Assembly: GCA_030591565.1 (NCBI GenBank)
Contig: JAUVAU010000006.1
Coordinates: 1 to 64,000 of the forward strand
Reading direction: 5' to 3'
Length of the DNA: 64,000 nt
Source of the DNA: Deltaproteobacteria bacterium
GTDB lineage: Bacteria > Desulfobacterota > Deferrisomatia > Deferrisomatales > BM512
Made by a program: the position numbers and the translations under genes. Positions within the stretch are counted from its first letter, which is position 1. The number at the start of each line of letters is the position of its first letter. This document shows, piece after piece, positions 17,119-25,838 of this stretch. The notes beneath the pieces are model-generated. The model was not told the DNA's origin. It saw nothing but the letters and a program-made list of their open reading frames with translations, and ran no database searches.

Positions 17119-18792
17119 ATGCCAAAACGTTTACTTATAGTCGAGTCCGATGACAGCCTGACTTCGGTGGCCTACGGATTCCTCGACGAAGCCCAATGGA
17201 CCATAGAGACCAAGGCGGAGCCGCATAAGGTTCTTGAAGAGATCGGAGACGACCCCCCCGATGTTCTGATCTGCGCCGCCGATCTTGGTTTGTCCACGGG
17301 TTACGATCTCGCCAACAAGCTGCGCGACATCACCGGCCTGAAAAAGTTCCCGATCATCTTGGCCGCTTCGCAGCCCGATAATGAGTTGTTGTCGATAATC
17401 TCCGAGGCGTATCCCCTGATGGTCCCCTTCGACTCGGCGCAGTTGAGCGAAGTGCTCGCCAAGAGCGATGGTGGGGGAGCAGCGGCCAAGGTCTCGGACG
17501 ACCCCACTGCCTTTAGCGATGCCGATTTCGATTCCGCGTTCCATGGGATAATAGTCAAGCCCGAGCCGGCCCCGGTCGAGGAACCCACCCCGGAGCCCTC
17601 TCCCGAGCTTTCCTTCCCGCCCCGGCCAGAGGTGGTGGAAGGGGAGGAAGAAGCAGAAATTGGTGAGTTGGACCAGGTGGAGGAACCTGGAGAGGTCGAG
17701 CTTGAGCTAGAAGAGGGTGAGCCTGTCGAGCTAGAGGAGCTTGAGGGAGAGGCTGTTGATGTTGAAGAGGTTGGGGACGATGGGGTTTACGATCTCCAGG
17801 ACGATGATGTGGCCGGAACTTTTGAATCCGAAGAGGACCAGGAGCTGGAGATCTTCGACACCGATGAGGATCTTGAAGGGGAGATTTACGAGTTCGAGGA
17901 GCATATAGAGGAAGACGAGAATTTATCCGAGCTTGAGCTGGTGGCAAAAACATCTACCGAAGAGGAGGGGTTGGCCCCCTCCGGCGAAGAGGATGAATTT
18001 GAGCTAGAAGCCACCGCCTTTGATAGCGGCGGTGAAGCGCCGGAAATGGAAGAGCTAGAGCTTGAGTCGCTGGCGATGGTCCCGCCTGTTGCTGTCGAAG
18101 AAGAGCAACCTTCAGAAGCTGAGGTGGCTGAGGAAGTGGTTGTCGAGCAAGTCGAAGACGATGATGACTTCGATTTCGATGACCACGAAGAGGAGGCAGG
18201 CGAAGTGTCTCCTGCCCCCGTTGAAGAGGCGCAGGATTTCGACTTTGACGACCATGAGGAAGATATCGCCCCTGCACCTTTGGCGACCGGGTCCGCAGCA
18301 AAGGATCAGGAGTTCAATTTCGACGAGCACGAAGATGAGGTGGCTGTTGTCGCCGCCGGTGGGCTCGCGACGGAAGGGGTGGAGCACGATTTCGATTTCG
18401 ACGACCATGAGGATGAGCCGGCGGCGGCTACATTGGAAACTGTCCTCGCGGGTGAAGGGGTTTTCGATTTTGGTGGTCACGAAGATGACTTTGCAGAGGC
18501 AGCTGTTGAGGCTGTCATCGCGGATAATGATGATTTCGACTTTGACGATTACGAAGACGAGATGACCGAAATAGCGGCGCTGACCGCTTCGGATAGTCTG
18601 GATATCAGCACCAAGGCGGAGCAGGCCAGCCGTGAGGCGGTTGAAAAGCTTGTGGGCGAGGTGGTCAATGCCGAGCAGCTCCAAAAAGTAGTCCAGGCAG
18701 CGGTGGAAAAGGTTGTGTGGGATACCGTGCCCGCTCTGGCCGAGAAGATGATCGCGGAGGCGATAGAGAAATTGAAGGAGCCTCCCAAGTAG
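17119..18792 (+). CDS. Degenerate-receiver protein with acidic FDFDDHEDE repeats
   Basis: About 557 residues. Residues 1-115 fold-match a CheY receiver (L-L-I-V-E-S-D-D-S), but the phosphoacceptor position in P-D-V-L-I-C-A-A-D-L-G is alanine, so it is probably a pseudo-receiver. Residues 150-345 are Glu/Pro-rich. Residues 350-480 hold six copies of D-F-D-F-D-D-H-E-D-E spaced 69, 75, 78, 72 and 72 nt apart (starts at 18166, 18235, 18310, 18388, 18460 and 18532). The C-terminus is amphipathic and helical (V-V-W-D-T-V-P-A-L-A-E-K-M-I), reminiscent of the C-terminal segment of FrzS/PopZ-like polar organisers. GGAGG lies just before ATG 17119. Function unknown; a polar scaffold or motility regulator is a guess. 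Confidence 0.7.
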   Translation: MPKRLLIVESDDSLTSVAYGFLDEAQWTIETKAEPHKVLEEIGDDPPDVLICAADLGLSTGYDLANKLRDITGLKKFPIILAASQPDNELLSIISEAYPLMVPFDSAQLSEVLAKSDGGGAAAKVSDDPTAFSDADFDSAFHGIIVKPEPAPVEEPTPEPSPELSFPPRPEVVEGEEEAEIGELDQVEEPGEVELELEEGEPVELEELEGEAVDVEEVGDDGVYDLQDDDVAGTFESEEDQELEIFDTDEDLEGEIYEFEEHIEEDENLSELELVAKTSTEEEGLAPSGEEDEFELEATAFDSGGEAPEMEELELESLAMVPPVAVEEEQPSEAEVAEEVVVEQVEDDDDFDFDDHEEEAGEVSPAPVEEAQDFDFDDHEEDIAPAPLATGSAAKDQEFNFDEHEDEVAVVAAGGLATEGVEHDFDFDDHEDEPAAATLETVLAGEGVFDFGGHEDDFAEAAVEAVIADNDDFDFDDYEDEMTEIAALTASDSLDISTKAEQASREAVEKLVGEVVNAEQLQKVVQAAVEKVVWDTVPALAEKMIAEAIEKLKEPPK

Positions 18793-18871
18793 GGATGTCG
18801 CAAAAAACCCTGAACAGGTTGCGCAAATATCACGCGGTCCGTACACTCCCTGCCCTGCATATGTACGGATT

Positions 18872-19098
18872 CAGATTGCTGGCAAAGCCTGTCTTTTCTC
18901 CGATTGACTTCGTCAGGCTAAGAAATGATCCTCGAAATACGACAAGTATTCCTCCAGTCATTTCTTGTCACCTTCCTGGTTCTCGAAGAAAATCCAGCCC
19001 TTGTCAGCAATCAGTCAGGCTGGGCAAGTAGATAAATAGACAGTTGCGAGTAGACAATCTTCCAGCCACCCTCCTTTTGTCTACCTTTGTCAACAGCC
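18872..19098 (+). repeat. Structured intergenic repeat, family A copy 2 with tail hairpin
   Basis: Outer stem GATTGCTGGCAAAGCC pairs with the GGCC...GTCAGCAATC side (about 24 of 28 positions), enclosing the common core. The tail hairpin has arms GTAGACAA and TTGTCTAC and ends in TTTGTCAACAGCC. It fills most of the 354-base gap before valS and is bounded by two ATGTACGGAT sequences (18861 and 19110), the second belonging to a terminator. Confidence 0.9.
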
Positions 19099-19099
19099 T

Positions 19100-19130
19100 C
19101 GATCCGTAAATGTACGGATCGCTTTTTTTC
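19100..19130 (+). terminator. Terminator hairpin directly upstream of valS
   Basis: CGATCCGTA-aatg-TACGGATCG followed by CTTTTTTT. It probably ends transcription from the pseudo-receiver gene; family A copy 2 lies between that gene and this hairpin. Confidence 0.85.
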
Positions 19131-19146
19131 ATGGAACAGGACAATC

Positions 19147-21825
19147 ATGGCAGCTTCGGATAAATCTCTGGGTTCCTACGACCCCAAGCAGATAGAGCAA
19201 AAATGGTATGAACTCTGGGAAGAGAGGGGTTACTTTCACGCCGACCCCGCCAGCGAGAAACCTCCCTACACGATAGTCATCCCGCCGCCCAACGTTACCG
19301 GTTCGCTCCACATGGGCCATGCTCTCAATAACACCCTCCAGGACGTGCTTGTCCGCTACAAGCGCATGGATGGCTTCGAGGCGCTGTGGATGCCCGGCAC
19401 CGACCACGCGGGCATCGCCACCCAGAATGTGGTCGAGCGCATGCTGGCCGCCGAGGGGGTCACCCGCCACGATATCGGGCGCGAGGAGTTTATCGAGCGC
19501 GTCTGGAAGTGGAAGGCGGAGTCCGGCGGCACGATCATCAAGCAGCTCAGAAGCCTGGGCGCGACCTGCGACTGGGAGCGCGAGCGCTTCACGATGGACG
19601 AGGGGCTGAGCCGCTCTGTGCGCGAGGTTTTCTGTTCGCTCTACGAGCAGGACCTCATATACAAGGGCGACTACATCATCAACTGGTGTCCGCGCTGCCA
19701 CACCGCGCTCTCCGAGCTGGAGGTGGAGCACGCCGATGGCAAAGGCCATCTGTGGCACCTCAAGTACCCCTTTACCGACGGCTCGGGAGAGGTGGTCGTG
19801 GCCACCACGCGGCCAGAGACGATGCTTGGTGACACAGCCATCGCCGTGCATCCCGATGACGAGCGGTACAAGGGGCTGATGGACAAGGAGATAATCCTCC
19901 CCATCATCGGCCGCCGCATAAAGTTTATCGCCGACTCCTTCGTCGATCCTGAATTCGGCACCGGCGCGGTCAAGGTGACGCCTGCCCACGACCCCAACGA
20001 TTTCGCCATGGGGCTAAGACACGATCTTGAGCGGGTGAACGTCATTGGCGAAGATGGCGCCATGACCGAGGCTGCCGGTAAATATGCCGGGATGGATCGC
20101 TACGAGTGCCGAAAAGCACTCGTTGCCGACCTTGAAGCCGAGGGAGTCCTGCTCAAAGTTGACGACCACGACCACGCGGTGGGAAGTTGCTACCGCTGCG
20201 CCACGGTGATCGAGCCGCTGGTGAGCAAACAGTGGTTCGTGCGCATTGAGCCCCTGGCCAAGAAAGCCATCGACGCCGTGCGCGACGGTCGCACCCGCAT
20301 CGTCCCCGCCCAGTGGGAGAAAACCTATTTTCACTGGATGGAGAATATCCGCGACTGGTGCATCTCCCGCCAGATCTGGTGGGGCCATCGCATCCCGGCC
20401 TACACCTGCGTTGACTGCGGTGAGATGGTCGTCTCCCGCACCGATGTAACGAGCTGTCCCAAGTGCGGCGGCGCGGTGGAGCAGGAGACCGACGTGCTCG
20501 ACACCTGGTTTTCCTCGGGGCTGTGGCCTTTTTCCACGATGGGCTGGCCCGACAAGACGCCGGAGCTTAAAAAGTTCTATCCCACCAGCGTCCTTGTAAC
20601 CGGCTTCGACATCCTCTTCTTCTGGGTCGCCAGGATGATGATGATGGGCCTCTGGTTCATGGACGAGGTGCCCTTTACCGATGTCTACATCCACGCCCTT
20701 GTTCGCGACGACAAGGGTGAGAAGATGAGCAAGACGCGGGGCAACGTGATCGACCCCCTGGAGGTGATCGACGAGTTCGGCGCTGATGCCTTCAGGTTTG
20801 GGCTTGTGGCCTTTGCCGCACAGGGGCGCGACATCCGGCTCTCCAAGGGCAGGATTGAGGGCTATCAGCGCTTCGCCAACAAGATATGGAACGCCGCGCG
20901 CTTCATTATGATGAACCTTGAGGATTTCGATACCTCCGCGCCCAGGGTTGAGTTCTCCCGGCGCTCCTCGGCTGATCGGTGGATACTCACCCGCTTGAAG
21001 GAGACCGTGACAACAGTGCGAAGCGGGCTCGATGAGTACCGTTTCAACGACGCAGCCTCCGCTATCTATCAGTTCACCTGGCACGAGTTCTGCGACTGGT
21101 ACGTGGAGATGTCCAAACGCCCGCTCTACGCCGAGGATGGCGATACCCAGGCGCGCCTCGCGGCGCAGCAGACGCTTATCGAGGTCTTTGACACGCTCAT
21201 GCGGCTGGTGCATCCCTTCATGCCTTTTATCAGCGAAGAGCTGTGGCTCAAGCTCCCCTGGCCCACCTATCTGGACGGGCGGGCCGAGAGCCTCATGATC
21301 GCCGATTTCCCCAAGGCGGAAGAGATCGAGAGCGACACCGGGGCGCAGGTGAGGATGGAGAAGGTCAAGGAGGTGGTGAGCGCGATCCGCAACATCAGGG
21401 GCGAGATGAATGTGCCGCCATCGCGGAAGATCGAGGTGATCGTCCAGGGTGCAGCTGGGCCACGCGGCGTGATAGAGGAGGAAGTGGAGTTCGTCAGGGC
21501 GCTTGCCGCCGCAGGTGAGGTGAGTTTCATCGATGTTGACGAGGCCAAACCCCCCAAGGCCGCCCAGGCGGTGGCAGCCGAACTGGAGCTATTTCTGCCG
21601 TTAGCTGGGTTGATTGATCTGGACGAAGAGGAGAAGCGCCTCCAAAAAGAGATCGCGAAGTTGGAAGGCGACGCCGACAAGGTCATGAAGAAGCTTGAAA
21701 ATCCCCAATTTGTCGATAAAGCTCCCGCCGCAGTGGTCGAAAAGGAAAAAGCCAGGGCAGTCGAGCTTGCAGACAATATAGCCAAATTGCGCGAAGGGCT
21801 CGCCCGCATAACCGGGCAGGGTTGA
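19147..21825 (+). CDS. valS: Valyl-tRNA synthetase
   Basis: 892 residues of class I valyl-tRNA synthetase. HIGH motif as [13 protein letters not shown] near residue 45; editing domain with [21 protein letters not shown] near residue 530; C-terminal coiled coil rich in K-E (from about residue 830) that contacts tRNA. ATG 19147 is preferred to 19087, which would lie inside the upstream terminator. nadC follows 11 nt downstream. Confidence 0.98.
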   Translation: MAASDKSLGSYDPKQIEQKWYELWEERGYFHADPASEKPPYTIVIPPPNVTGSLHMGHALNNTLQDVLVRYKRMDGFEALWMPGTDHAGIATQNVVERMLAAEGVTRHDIGREEFIERVWKWKAESGGTIIKQLRSLGATCDWERERFTMDEGLSRSVREVFCSLYEQDLIYKGDYIINWCPRCHTALSELEVEHADGKGHLWHLKYPFTDGSGEVVVATTRPETMLGDTAIAVHPDDERYKGLMDKEIILPIIGRRIKFIADSFVDPEFGTGAVKVTPAHDPNDFAMGLRHDLERVNVIGEDGAMTEAAGKYAGMDRYECRKALVADLEAEGVLLKVDDHDHAVGSCYRCATVIEPLVSKQWFVRIEPLAKKAIDAVRDGRTRIVPAQWEKTYFHWMENIRDWCISRQIWWGHRIPAYTCVDCGEMVVSRTDVTSCPKCGGAVEQETDVLDTWFSSGLWPFSTMGWPDKTPELKKFYPTSVLVTGFDILFFWVARMMMMGLWFMDEVPFTDVYIHALVRDDKGEKMSKTRGNVIDPLEVIDEFGADAFRFGLVAFAAQGRDIRLSKGRIEGYQRFANKIWNAARFIMMNLEDFDTSAPRVEFSRRSSADRWILTRLKETVTTVRSGLDEYRFNDAASAIYQFTWHEFCDWYVEMSKRPLYAEDGDTQARLAAQQTLIEVFDTLMRLVHPFMPFISEELWLKLPWPTYLDGRAESLMIADFPKAEEIESDTGAQVRMEKVKEVVSAIRNIRGEMNVPPSRKIEVIVQGAAGPRGVIEEEVEFVRALAAAGEVSFIDVDEAKPPKAAQAVAAELELFLPLAGLIDLDEEEKRLQKEIAKLEGDADKVMKKLENPQFVDKAPAAVVEKEKARAVELADNIAKLREGLARITGQG

Positions 21826-21836
21826 GGAGATAATAA

Positions 21837-22682
21837 ATGCGCTCATTTCCCATAGCCGCCGCCGACCGCGTCATCCGTGCAGCGCTTGATGAAGATGTAG
21901 GCACCGGCGACATCACCACCGAGGTGACGGTAGCTGCTGATGCGATGGTCAGGGCTGTGTTGGTGGCCAAGGAGGGGTTGCGTCTGGCCGGCCGTGACTG
22001 CTTTGTGCGGGTGTTTGAGCTGCTCGACCCCAAGGGGAAGCTGGAATGGGTCTTCTTTCACGAGGATGGCGACGACGTGCAATGCGGCGAGCGGGTACTG
22101 ACCGTCACCGGCAACGCACGAACGCTCCTGACCGGTGAGCGCACCGCGCTGAATCTTCTTCAGAGGCTCAGCGGCATAGCCACGCTTACCGCCAGCTGGT
22201 GTGCCGAACTGGGCGAAACCAGGACCGAGTTGGTGGATACCCGCAAGACCACGCCGGGGTTGAGGGCGCTGGAAAAATACGCCGTGGTGGTCGGCGGCGG
22301 CAAGAACCACCGCGTGGGCCTCTTTGACGGCATCCTCATAAAGGAAAATCACATCAAGGCCGCCGGGTCAATTACAGTAGCGGTCCGGAACTCGCGCAAG
22401 CGCGCTCCCCATACCCTTCGGATTGAGGTTGAGGTCACCGACTTCGCGGAGCTGGATGAGGCGATTGAGGCGGGTACCGATGCCGTGCTGCTGGACAATA
22501 TGGACAATGAAACCCTCGCCCGGGCGGTAGAACGCGCAGAGGGCAGGGTGATCCTGGAAGCCTCGGGCAATATGAGCAAGGAACGGCTGGCCTCGGTTGC
22601 CGCCACGGGGGTTGACCTCATTTCAGCCGGGGCGCTCACCCACTCCGCGCCCGCCGTGGACCTGTCACTCCTCTTCGAGTAG
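21837..22682 (+). CDS. nadC: Nicotinate-nucleotide pyrophosphorylase (carboxylating)
   Basis: 281 residues: A-L-D-E-D-V-G-T-G-D-I-T-T near the start, E-R-T-A-L-N-L-L-Q-R-L-S-G-I-A-T, D-T-R-K-T-T-P-G-L-R and H-R-x-G-L-F-D-G-I-L-I-K-E-N-H. It converts quinolinate plus PRPP to nicotinate mononucleotide in NAD synthesis; nadE is 18 kb away. It is close behind valS. Its last 18 nt overlap the 3' end of the convergent macro-domain gene. Confidence 0.97.
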   Translation: MRSFPIAAADRVIRAALDEDVGTGDITTEVTVAADAMVRAVLVAKEGLRLAGRDCFVRVFELLDPKGKLEWVFFHEDGDDVQCGERVLTVTGNARTLLTGERTALNLLQRLSGIATLTASWCAELGETRTELVDTRKTTPGLRALEKYAVVVGGGKNHRVGLFDGILIKENHIKAAGSITVAVRNSRKRAPHTLRIEVEVTDFAELDEAIEAGTDAVLLDNMDNETLARAVERAEGRVILEASGNMSKERLASVAATGVDLISAGALTHSAPAVDLSLLFE

Positions 22683-23237
22683 CCCTTCCAGCCCTTCCAG
22701 CCCTTCCAGATTGGCAAGCGCCGCGTCGTAGTACCCCTTTATTTCTTCGGAGAAGAGCACGAACCGCACCTCTTCCAATCCGGTGTCCGCCGCCAGAAAC
22801 CGGGCCACCGCTTTAACCGCGACTTCAGCGGCTTTCGCCACCGGATAGCGGTAAGCCCCCGTGGAAATAGAGGGGAAGCCGACACTCTTCAGCCCGTCAG
22901 CCACCGCGACTTTCAAGCTCTCGGTATATGCGCTGGCGAGCAGTTCTGCCTCGCCCCGCTCCCCCCCGTACCACACCGGACCGACGGTATGTATCACCCT
23001 CTTGGCGGGGAGGTCCCCTGCTGTGGTCGATACGGCCTTGCCGGTGGGCAGCCGTCCTGTCCGCTCCACGATTTCTTTGCACTCACCGAGGATTGACGGT
23101 CCCCCTGCGCGGTGGATAGCCCCGTCCACGCCCCCGCCCCCCATCAGCGAGGAGTTGGCCGCGTTGACGATTCCGTCCAGGTGCTGGGTGGTGATGTCAG
23201 CGGTTGTCGTGGTTATTAGCGTATCGTTTATCTTCAT
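22665..23237 (-). CDS. Macro-domain protein (ADP-ribose/O-acetyl-ADP-ribose hydrolase family)
   Basis: 190 residues from the ATG at 23237 (the longer frame to 23306 lacks support). Motifs: T-A-D-I-T, I-V-N-A-A-N-S-S-L-M-G-G-G-G-V-D-G-A-I-H, H-T-V-G-P-V-W and S-I-S-T-G-A-Y-R-Y-P, all typical of bacterial YmdB-like macro domains that remove O-acetyl-ADP-ribose or ADP-ribose. The C-terminus is a short L-E-G repeat made by three tandem CCCTTCCAG units near 22682-22709, which also overlap nadC; slippage there could alter the tail length. Confidence 0.92.
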   Translation of the reverse strand: MKINDTLITTTTADITTQHLDGIVNAANSSLMGGGGVDGAIHRAGGPSILGECKEIVERTGRLPTGKAVSTTAGDLPAKRVIHTVGPVWYGGERGEAELLASAYTESLKVAVADGLKSVGFPSISTGAYRYPVAKAAEVAVKAVARFLAADTGLEEVRFVLFSEEIKGYYDAALANLEGLEGLEGLLEEE

Positions 23238-23264
23238 GGCCCTCTCCAGTGGCTGTGGTTGGTG

Positions 23265-23270
23265 TATAAT
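23265..23270 (+). promoter_or_regulatory. Probable -10 box of the Cys-rich gene
   Basis: TATAAT lies 28 nt before the GTG start, in the context GTATAATAGACCG. The same G-TATAAT-m-GACCG string recurs before mqnP at 23834. No clear -35 is visible. Confidence 0.5.
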
Positions 23271-23298
23271 AGACCGACCTATTTTGAAGGAGAAGTGT

Positions 23299-23793
23299 GT
23301 GAACACGATTGATGACGATTTTTATACCGAGATCGACCTGGACGAAGACGCCAGGATATTTCTGGAGACGATGATTCCGCTACGGGCGGGCATCTACCTC
23401 GACCCCGATTTGGCCGAACCGTGGAGCTGCGACCCTGCGCGCTGCCGACCGCTGCTGGGGCGCAACCTCTGCTGCAAGGTGGAGGAGCGGTGCGACCATT
23501 TTACCGATGACGTTTGCGAGATACACGAGGGCAAGCCCTTTTCCTGCGCGTTATTCCCTATAGATTTGATGCGAATCGGCAACGCCAGGGTGGTCTTCAG
23601 CGCCAGGAACCCCATCGCGCACCTGATGAGCTGGTCGCGCTACGACCGCGATATGTTGCGCTGCTTCGAGGGCGAGATGGTTGACGCGGAGGTGATGCTC
23701 ATGGCGCAGCTGCCCGTCCTGGAAAAGGTCTTCACCCAGGCTGAAATAGCGCTGATGGTTGAGGCCATGGAAGAGCTTTTAGCCGATAAGTGA
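23299..23793 (+). CDS. Cysteine-cluster protein (YkgJ-like), function unknown
   Basis: 164 residues from GTG 23299, which has AAGGAG 6 nt upstream; the longer open frame extends back antisense through the macro gene and is not credible. Cysteines cluster in residues 43-83: C-D-P-A-R-C, N-L-C-C, E-R-C, D-V-C and a later F-S-C. The order resembles YkgJ-type zinc/iron-binding clusters but spacing differs from the usual CxxCxxCC. The start is acidic (T-E-I-D-L-D-E-D-A). It is the gene immediately before the mqnPEC operon, though a separate -10 box lies between them. Confidence 0.6.
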   Translation: MNTIDDDFYTEIDLDEDARIFLETMIPLRAGIYLDPDLAEPWSCDPARCRPLLGRNLCCKVEERCDHFTDDVCEIHEGKPFSCALFPIDLMRIGNARVVFSARNPIAHLMSWSRYDRDMLRCFEGEMVDAEVMLMAQLPVLEKVFTQAEIALMVEAMEELLADK

Positions 23794-23834
23794 CAAGAGT
23801 TTTTCTTCCCATTCCCCCCCGGCCCGCATCTATG

Positions 23835-23840
23835 TATAAT
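23835..23840 (+). promoter_or_regulatory. Probable -10 box of the mqnP-mqnE-mqnC operon
   Basis: TATAAT in the context GTATAATCGACCG, 60 nt before ATG 23900. It matches the box before the preceding gene at 11 of 12 positions including downstream bases. The -35 region is C-rich and unconvincing. Confidence 0.5.
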
Positions 23841-23899
23841 CGACCGCTCTCCGGGCCGGAGTACCGCGTCCGCAAGCCTTGAATGGAATGGTTTTTTTG

Positions 23900-24766
23900 A
23901 TGAATCAGGCAAGAACCGGCAGGCTCTCCGAGCTGCTTGAGATGATAAAGTTCTCCCATACCATCTTCGCGTTGCCCTTCGCGTTGACGGGGATGGTTCT
24001 GGCTGCTGATGGGCTGCCCCCGTTAAGGGTGATCGTCTGGGTTGTCGTCGCCATGGTTGGGGCCCGTACCGCGGGCATGACCTGGAACAGGATCGCCGAC
24101 AGGGATATCGACGCCAAAAACCCCCGGACGGCTGATCGTCACCTCGCTACCGGCAGGGTGGCGATGGGTGAGGCGTGGTACCTTGCCGCGGGTGGTGTGG
24201 CGCTCTTGATGCTGGCGGCGTGGATGCTCAATCCTCTTTGCCTCAAACTCGCGCCCGTGGCGTTATTCGCACTTTTTATCTATCCCTATACCAAGCGTTA
24301 TACCGATCTTTGCCACTATATCCTCGGGGTCTGTCTCGCGGCAGCCCCCCTTGGTGCGTGGATAGCTGTGACCGGCCAGTGGAGCTGGAATGTCCTGCCC
24401 CTGGCCCTCGCGGTGGTGATCTGGGTCGCCGGTTTCGACATCCTCTACGCGCTGAACGACCTGGAGTTCGACAGGTCTGAAAATATCCACAGCCTGCCCC
24501 GAAAGCTGGGGGTGGGGCGCTCACTAAAACTGGCCCAACGCCTTCACGTGGCCATGCTGCTCCTGCTCTTGTCACTGGTCCCGCTCATGGGGCTGGGGTG
24601 GATATACATTCTTGGACTGGTCGCAGTGGCCGCGCTGCTCTTCTATGAGCATTCGCTGGTCACTCCCTCCGACCTCTCCCGGCTGGATGCGGCTTTCTTC
24701 ACCATGAACGGTGTCATCAGCGTGGTCGTCTTCTTCGCGACCCTGCTCGACATTTGGTTTGCCTGA
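23900..24766 (+). CDS. mqnP: UbiA-family prenyltransferase of the futalosine pathway
   Basis: 288 residues, seven or more hydrophobic segments. First Asp-rich motif N-R-I-A-D-R-D-I-D near residue 66 and second D-L-E-F-D-R-S-E-N near residue 186 are the Mg2+/prenyl-diphosphate sites of UbiA enzymes. Its place directly before mqnE and mqnC supports MqnP, which attaches the polyprenyl tail to 1,4-dihydroxy-6-naphthoate, rather than ubiquinone UbiA. ATG 23879 is an alternative start; neither has a strong ribosome-binding site. mqnE begins 2 nt after its stop. Confidence 0.9.
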   Translation: MNQARTGRLSELLEMIKFSHTIFALPFALTGMVLAADGLPPLRVIVWVVVAMVGARTAGMTWNRIADRDIDAKNPRTADRHLATGRVAMGEAWYLAAGGVALLMLAAWMLNPLCLKLAPVALFALFIYPYTKRYTDLCHYILGVCLAAAPLGAWIAVTGQWSWNVLPLALAVVIWVAGFDILYALNDLEFDRSENIHSLPRKLGVGRSLKLAQRLHVAMLLLLLSLVPLMGLGWIYILGLVAVAALLFYEHSLVTPSDLSRLDAAFFTMNGVISVVVFFATLLDIWFA

Positions 24767-24767
24767 T

Positions 24768-25838
24768 ATGAATGACATCAGAGCGAAGATAGAGCAGGGC
24801 CAGCGTATCAGCGAGGCCGACGCGGTCAACCTTTTTGAGACCGACGATCTGTTGCTACTGGGTGAGTTGGCGTCCCTGGCGAATCGCAGGGTGAATGGCG
24901 ACAAGGTCTACTTCAATGTCAACCGGCACATCAACCCCACCAACATCTGCGTGAACCGCTGTAAGTTCTGCGCTTTTAGCCGAAGCGAGAATGAAGAGGG
25001 CGCTTATGAGATGGATTCCGACGAGGTCTTTAGCCAGGCTCAAAAGGCCCATGCTGACGGTGCGCATGAGATTCATATCGTTGGCGGGTTGCACCCAACC
25101 CTCTCCCTTGAGTGGTACGAAGAGGTGATTGCGCGGATCAAGGACGCGATGCCCGGGATGCACGTCAAGGGCTTTACGGCGGTGGAGATAGACCACTTCG
25201 CCAACATCTCCGGCAACTCCATCGAGGAAGTGCTCAGGGGGTTGAAGGCAGCCGGATTGGGGTCGATGCCCGGCGGTGGAGCGGAAATTCTGGCCGAGGA
25301 GACGAGGCTGAAGATCTGCCCCGAAAAGATCAGCGGGAAAGCCTGGCTGGAGATCATGCGCACCGCCCACTCCATAGGGCTGAAATCCAACGCCACTATA
25401 CTATACGGCCATGTCGAGAGCTATGGTGACCGGGTAGAGCATATGAGGCTCTTGCGTGAGCTGCAGGACGAGACCGGCGGCTTCCAGGTCTTCATCCCCC
25501 TGGCGTTTCAACCGAAACACTCGGAACTGGCCTCGGGCAGCCCCACCACCGGTTTTGATGACCTGAAGACCCTCGCCGTGGCGCGGCTCTATCTGGACAA
25601 CTTCAAACACATCAAGGGCTACTGGATCATGCTGGGTGAAAAGATCGCCCAGGTGAGTCTCCACTTTGGTGTCAACGACCTGGATGGCACCGTCTCCCAG
25701 GAGAAGATCGCCCACGACGCCGGAGCCGAGAGCAGCGAAAAGATGAGCCGCGAGGACTTGGTGTCCCTCATCAAAGAGGCGGACAAAATTCCGGTGGAGA
25801 GGGATTCGCTCTACAATGAGCTGGAGGTCTGTTCCTGA
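24768..25838 (+). CDS. mqnE: Aminofutalosine synthase (radical SAM)
   Basis: 356 residues. The radical-SAM cluster motif C-V-N-R-C-K-F-C-A-F-S is near residue 61, preceded by N-R-H-I-N-P-T-N-I. V-G-G-L-H-P, L-G-S-M-P-G-G-G-A-E and a K-S-N-A-T-I-L-Y-G-H segment are characteristic of MqnE, which joins 3-carboxyvinyl-oxybenzoate with adenosine from SAM. The stop overlaps the mqnC start as TGATG, implying coupled translation. Confidence 0.95.
   Translation: MNDIRAKIEQGQRISEADAVNLFETDDLLLLGELASLANRRVNGDKVYFNVNRHINPTNICVNRCKFCAFSRSENEEGAYEMDSDEVFSQAQKAHADGAHEIHIVGGLHPTLSLEWYEEVIARIKDAMPGMHVKGFTAVEIDHFANISGNSIEEVLRGLKAAGLGSMPGGGAEILAEETRLKICPEKISGKAWLEIMRTAHSIGLKSNATILYGHVESYGDRVEHMRLLRELQDETGGFQVFIPLAFQPKHSELASGSPTTGFDDLKTLAVARLYLDNFKHIKGYWIMLGEKIAQVSLHFGVNDLDGTVSQEKIAHDAGAESSEKMSREDLVSLIKEADKIPVERDSLYNELEVCS

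Noticed and set aside
22861-23298. N-terminal extension of the Cys-rich protein to a 310-residue frame
   Set aside because: It is antisense to the well-supported macro-domain gene, and a GTG with a good ribosome-binding site exists at 23299.
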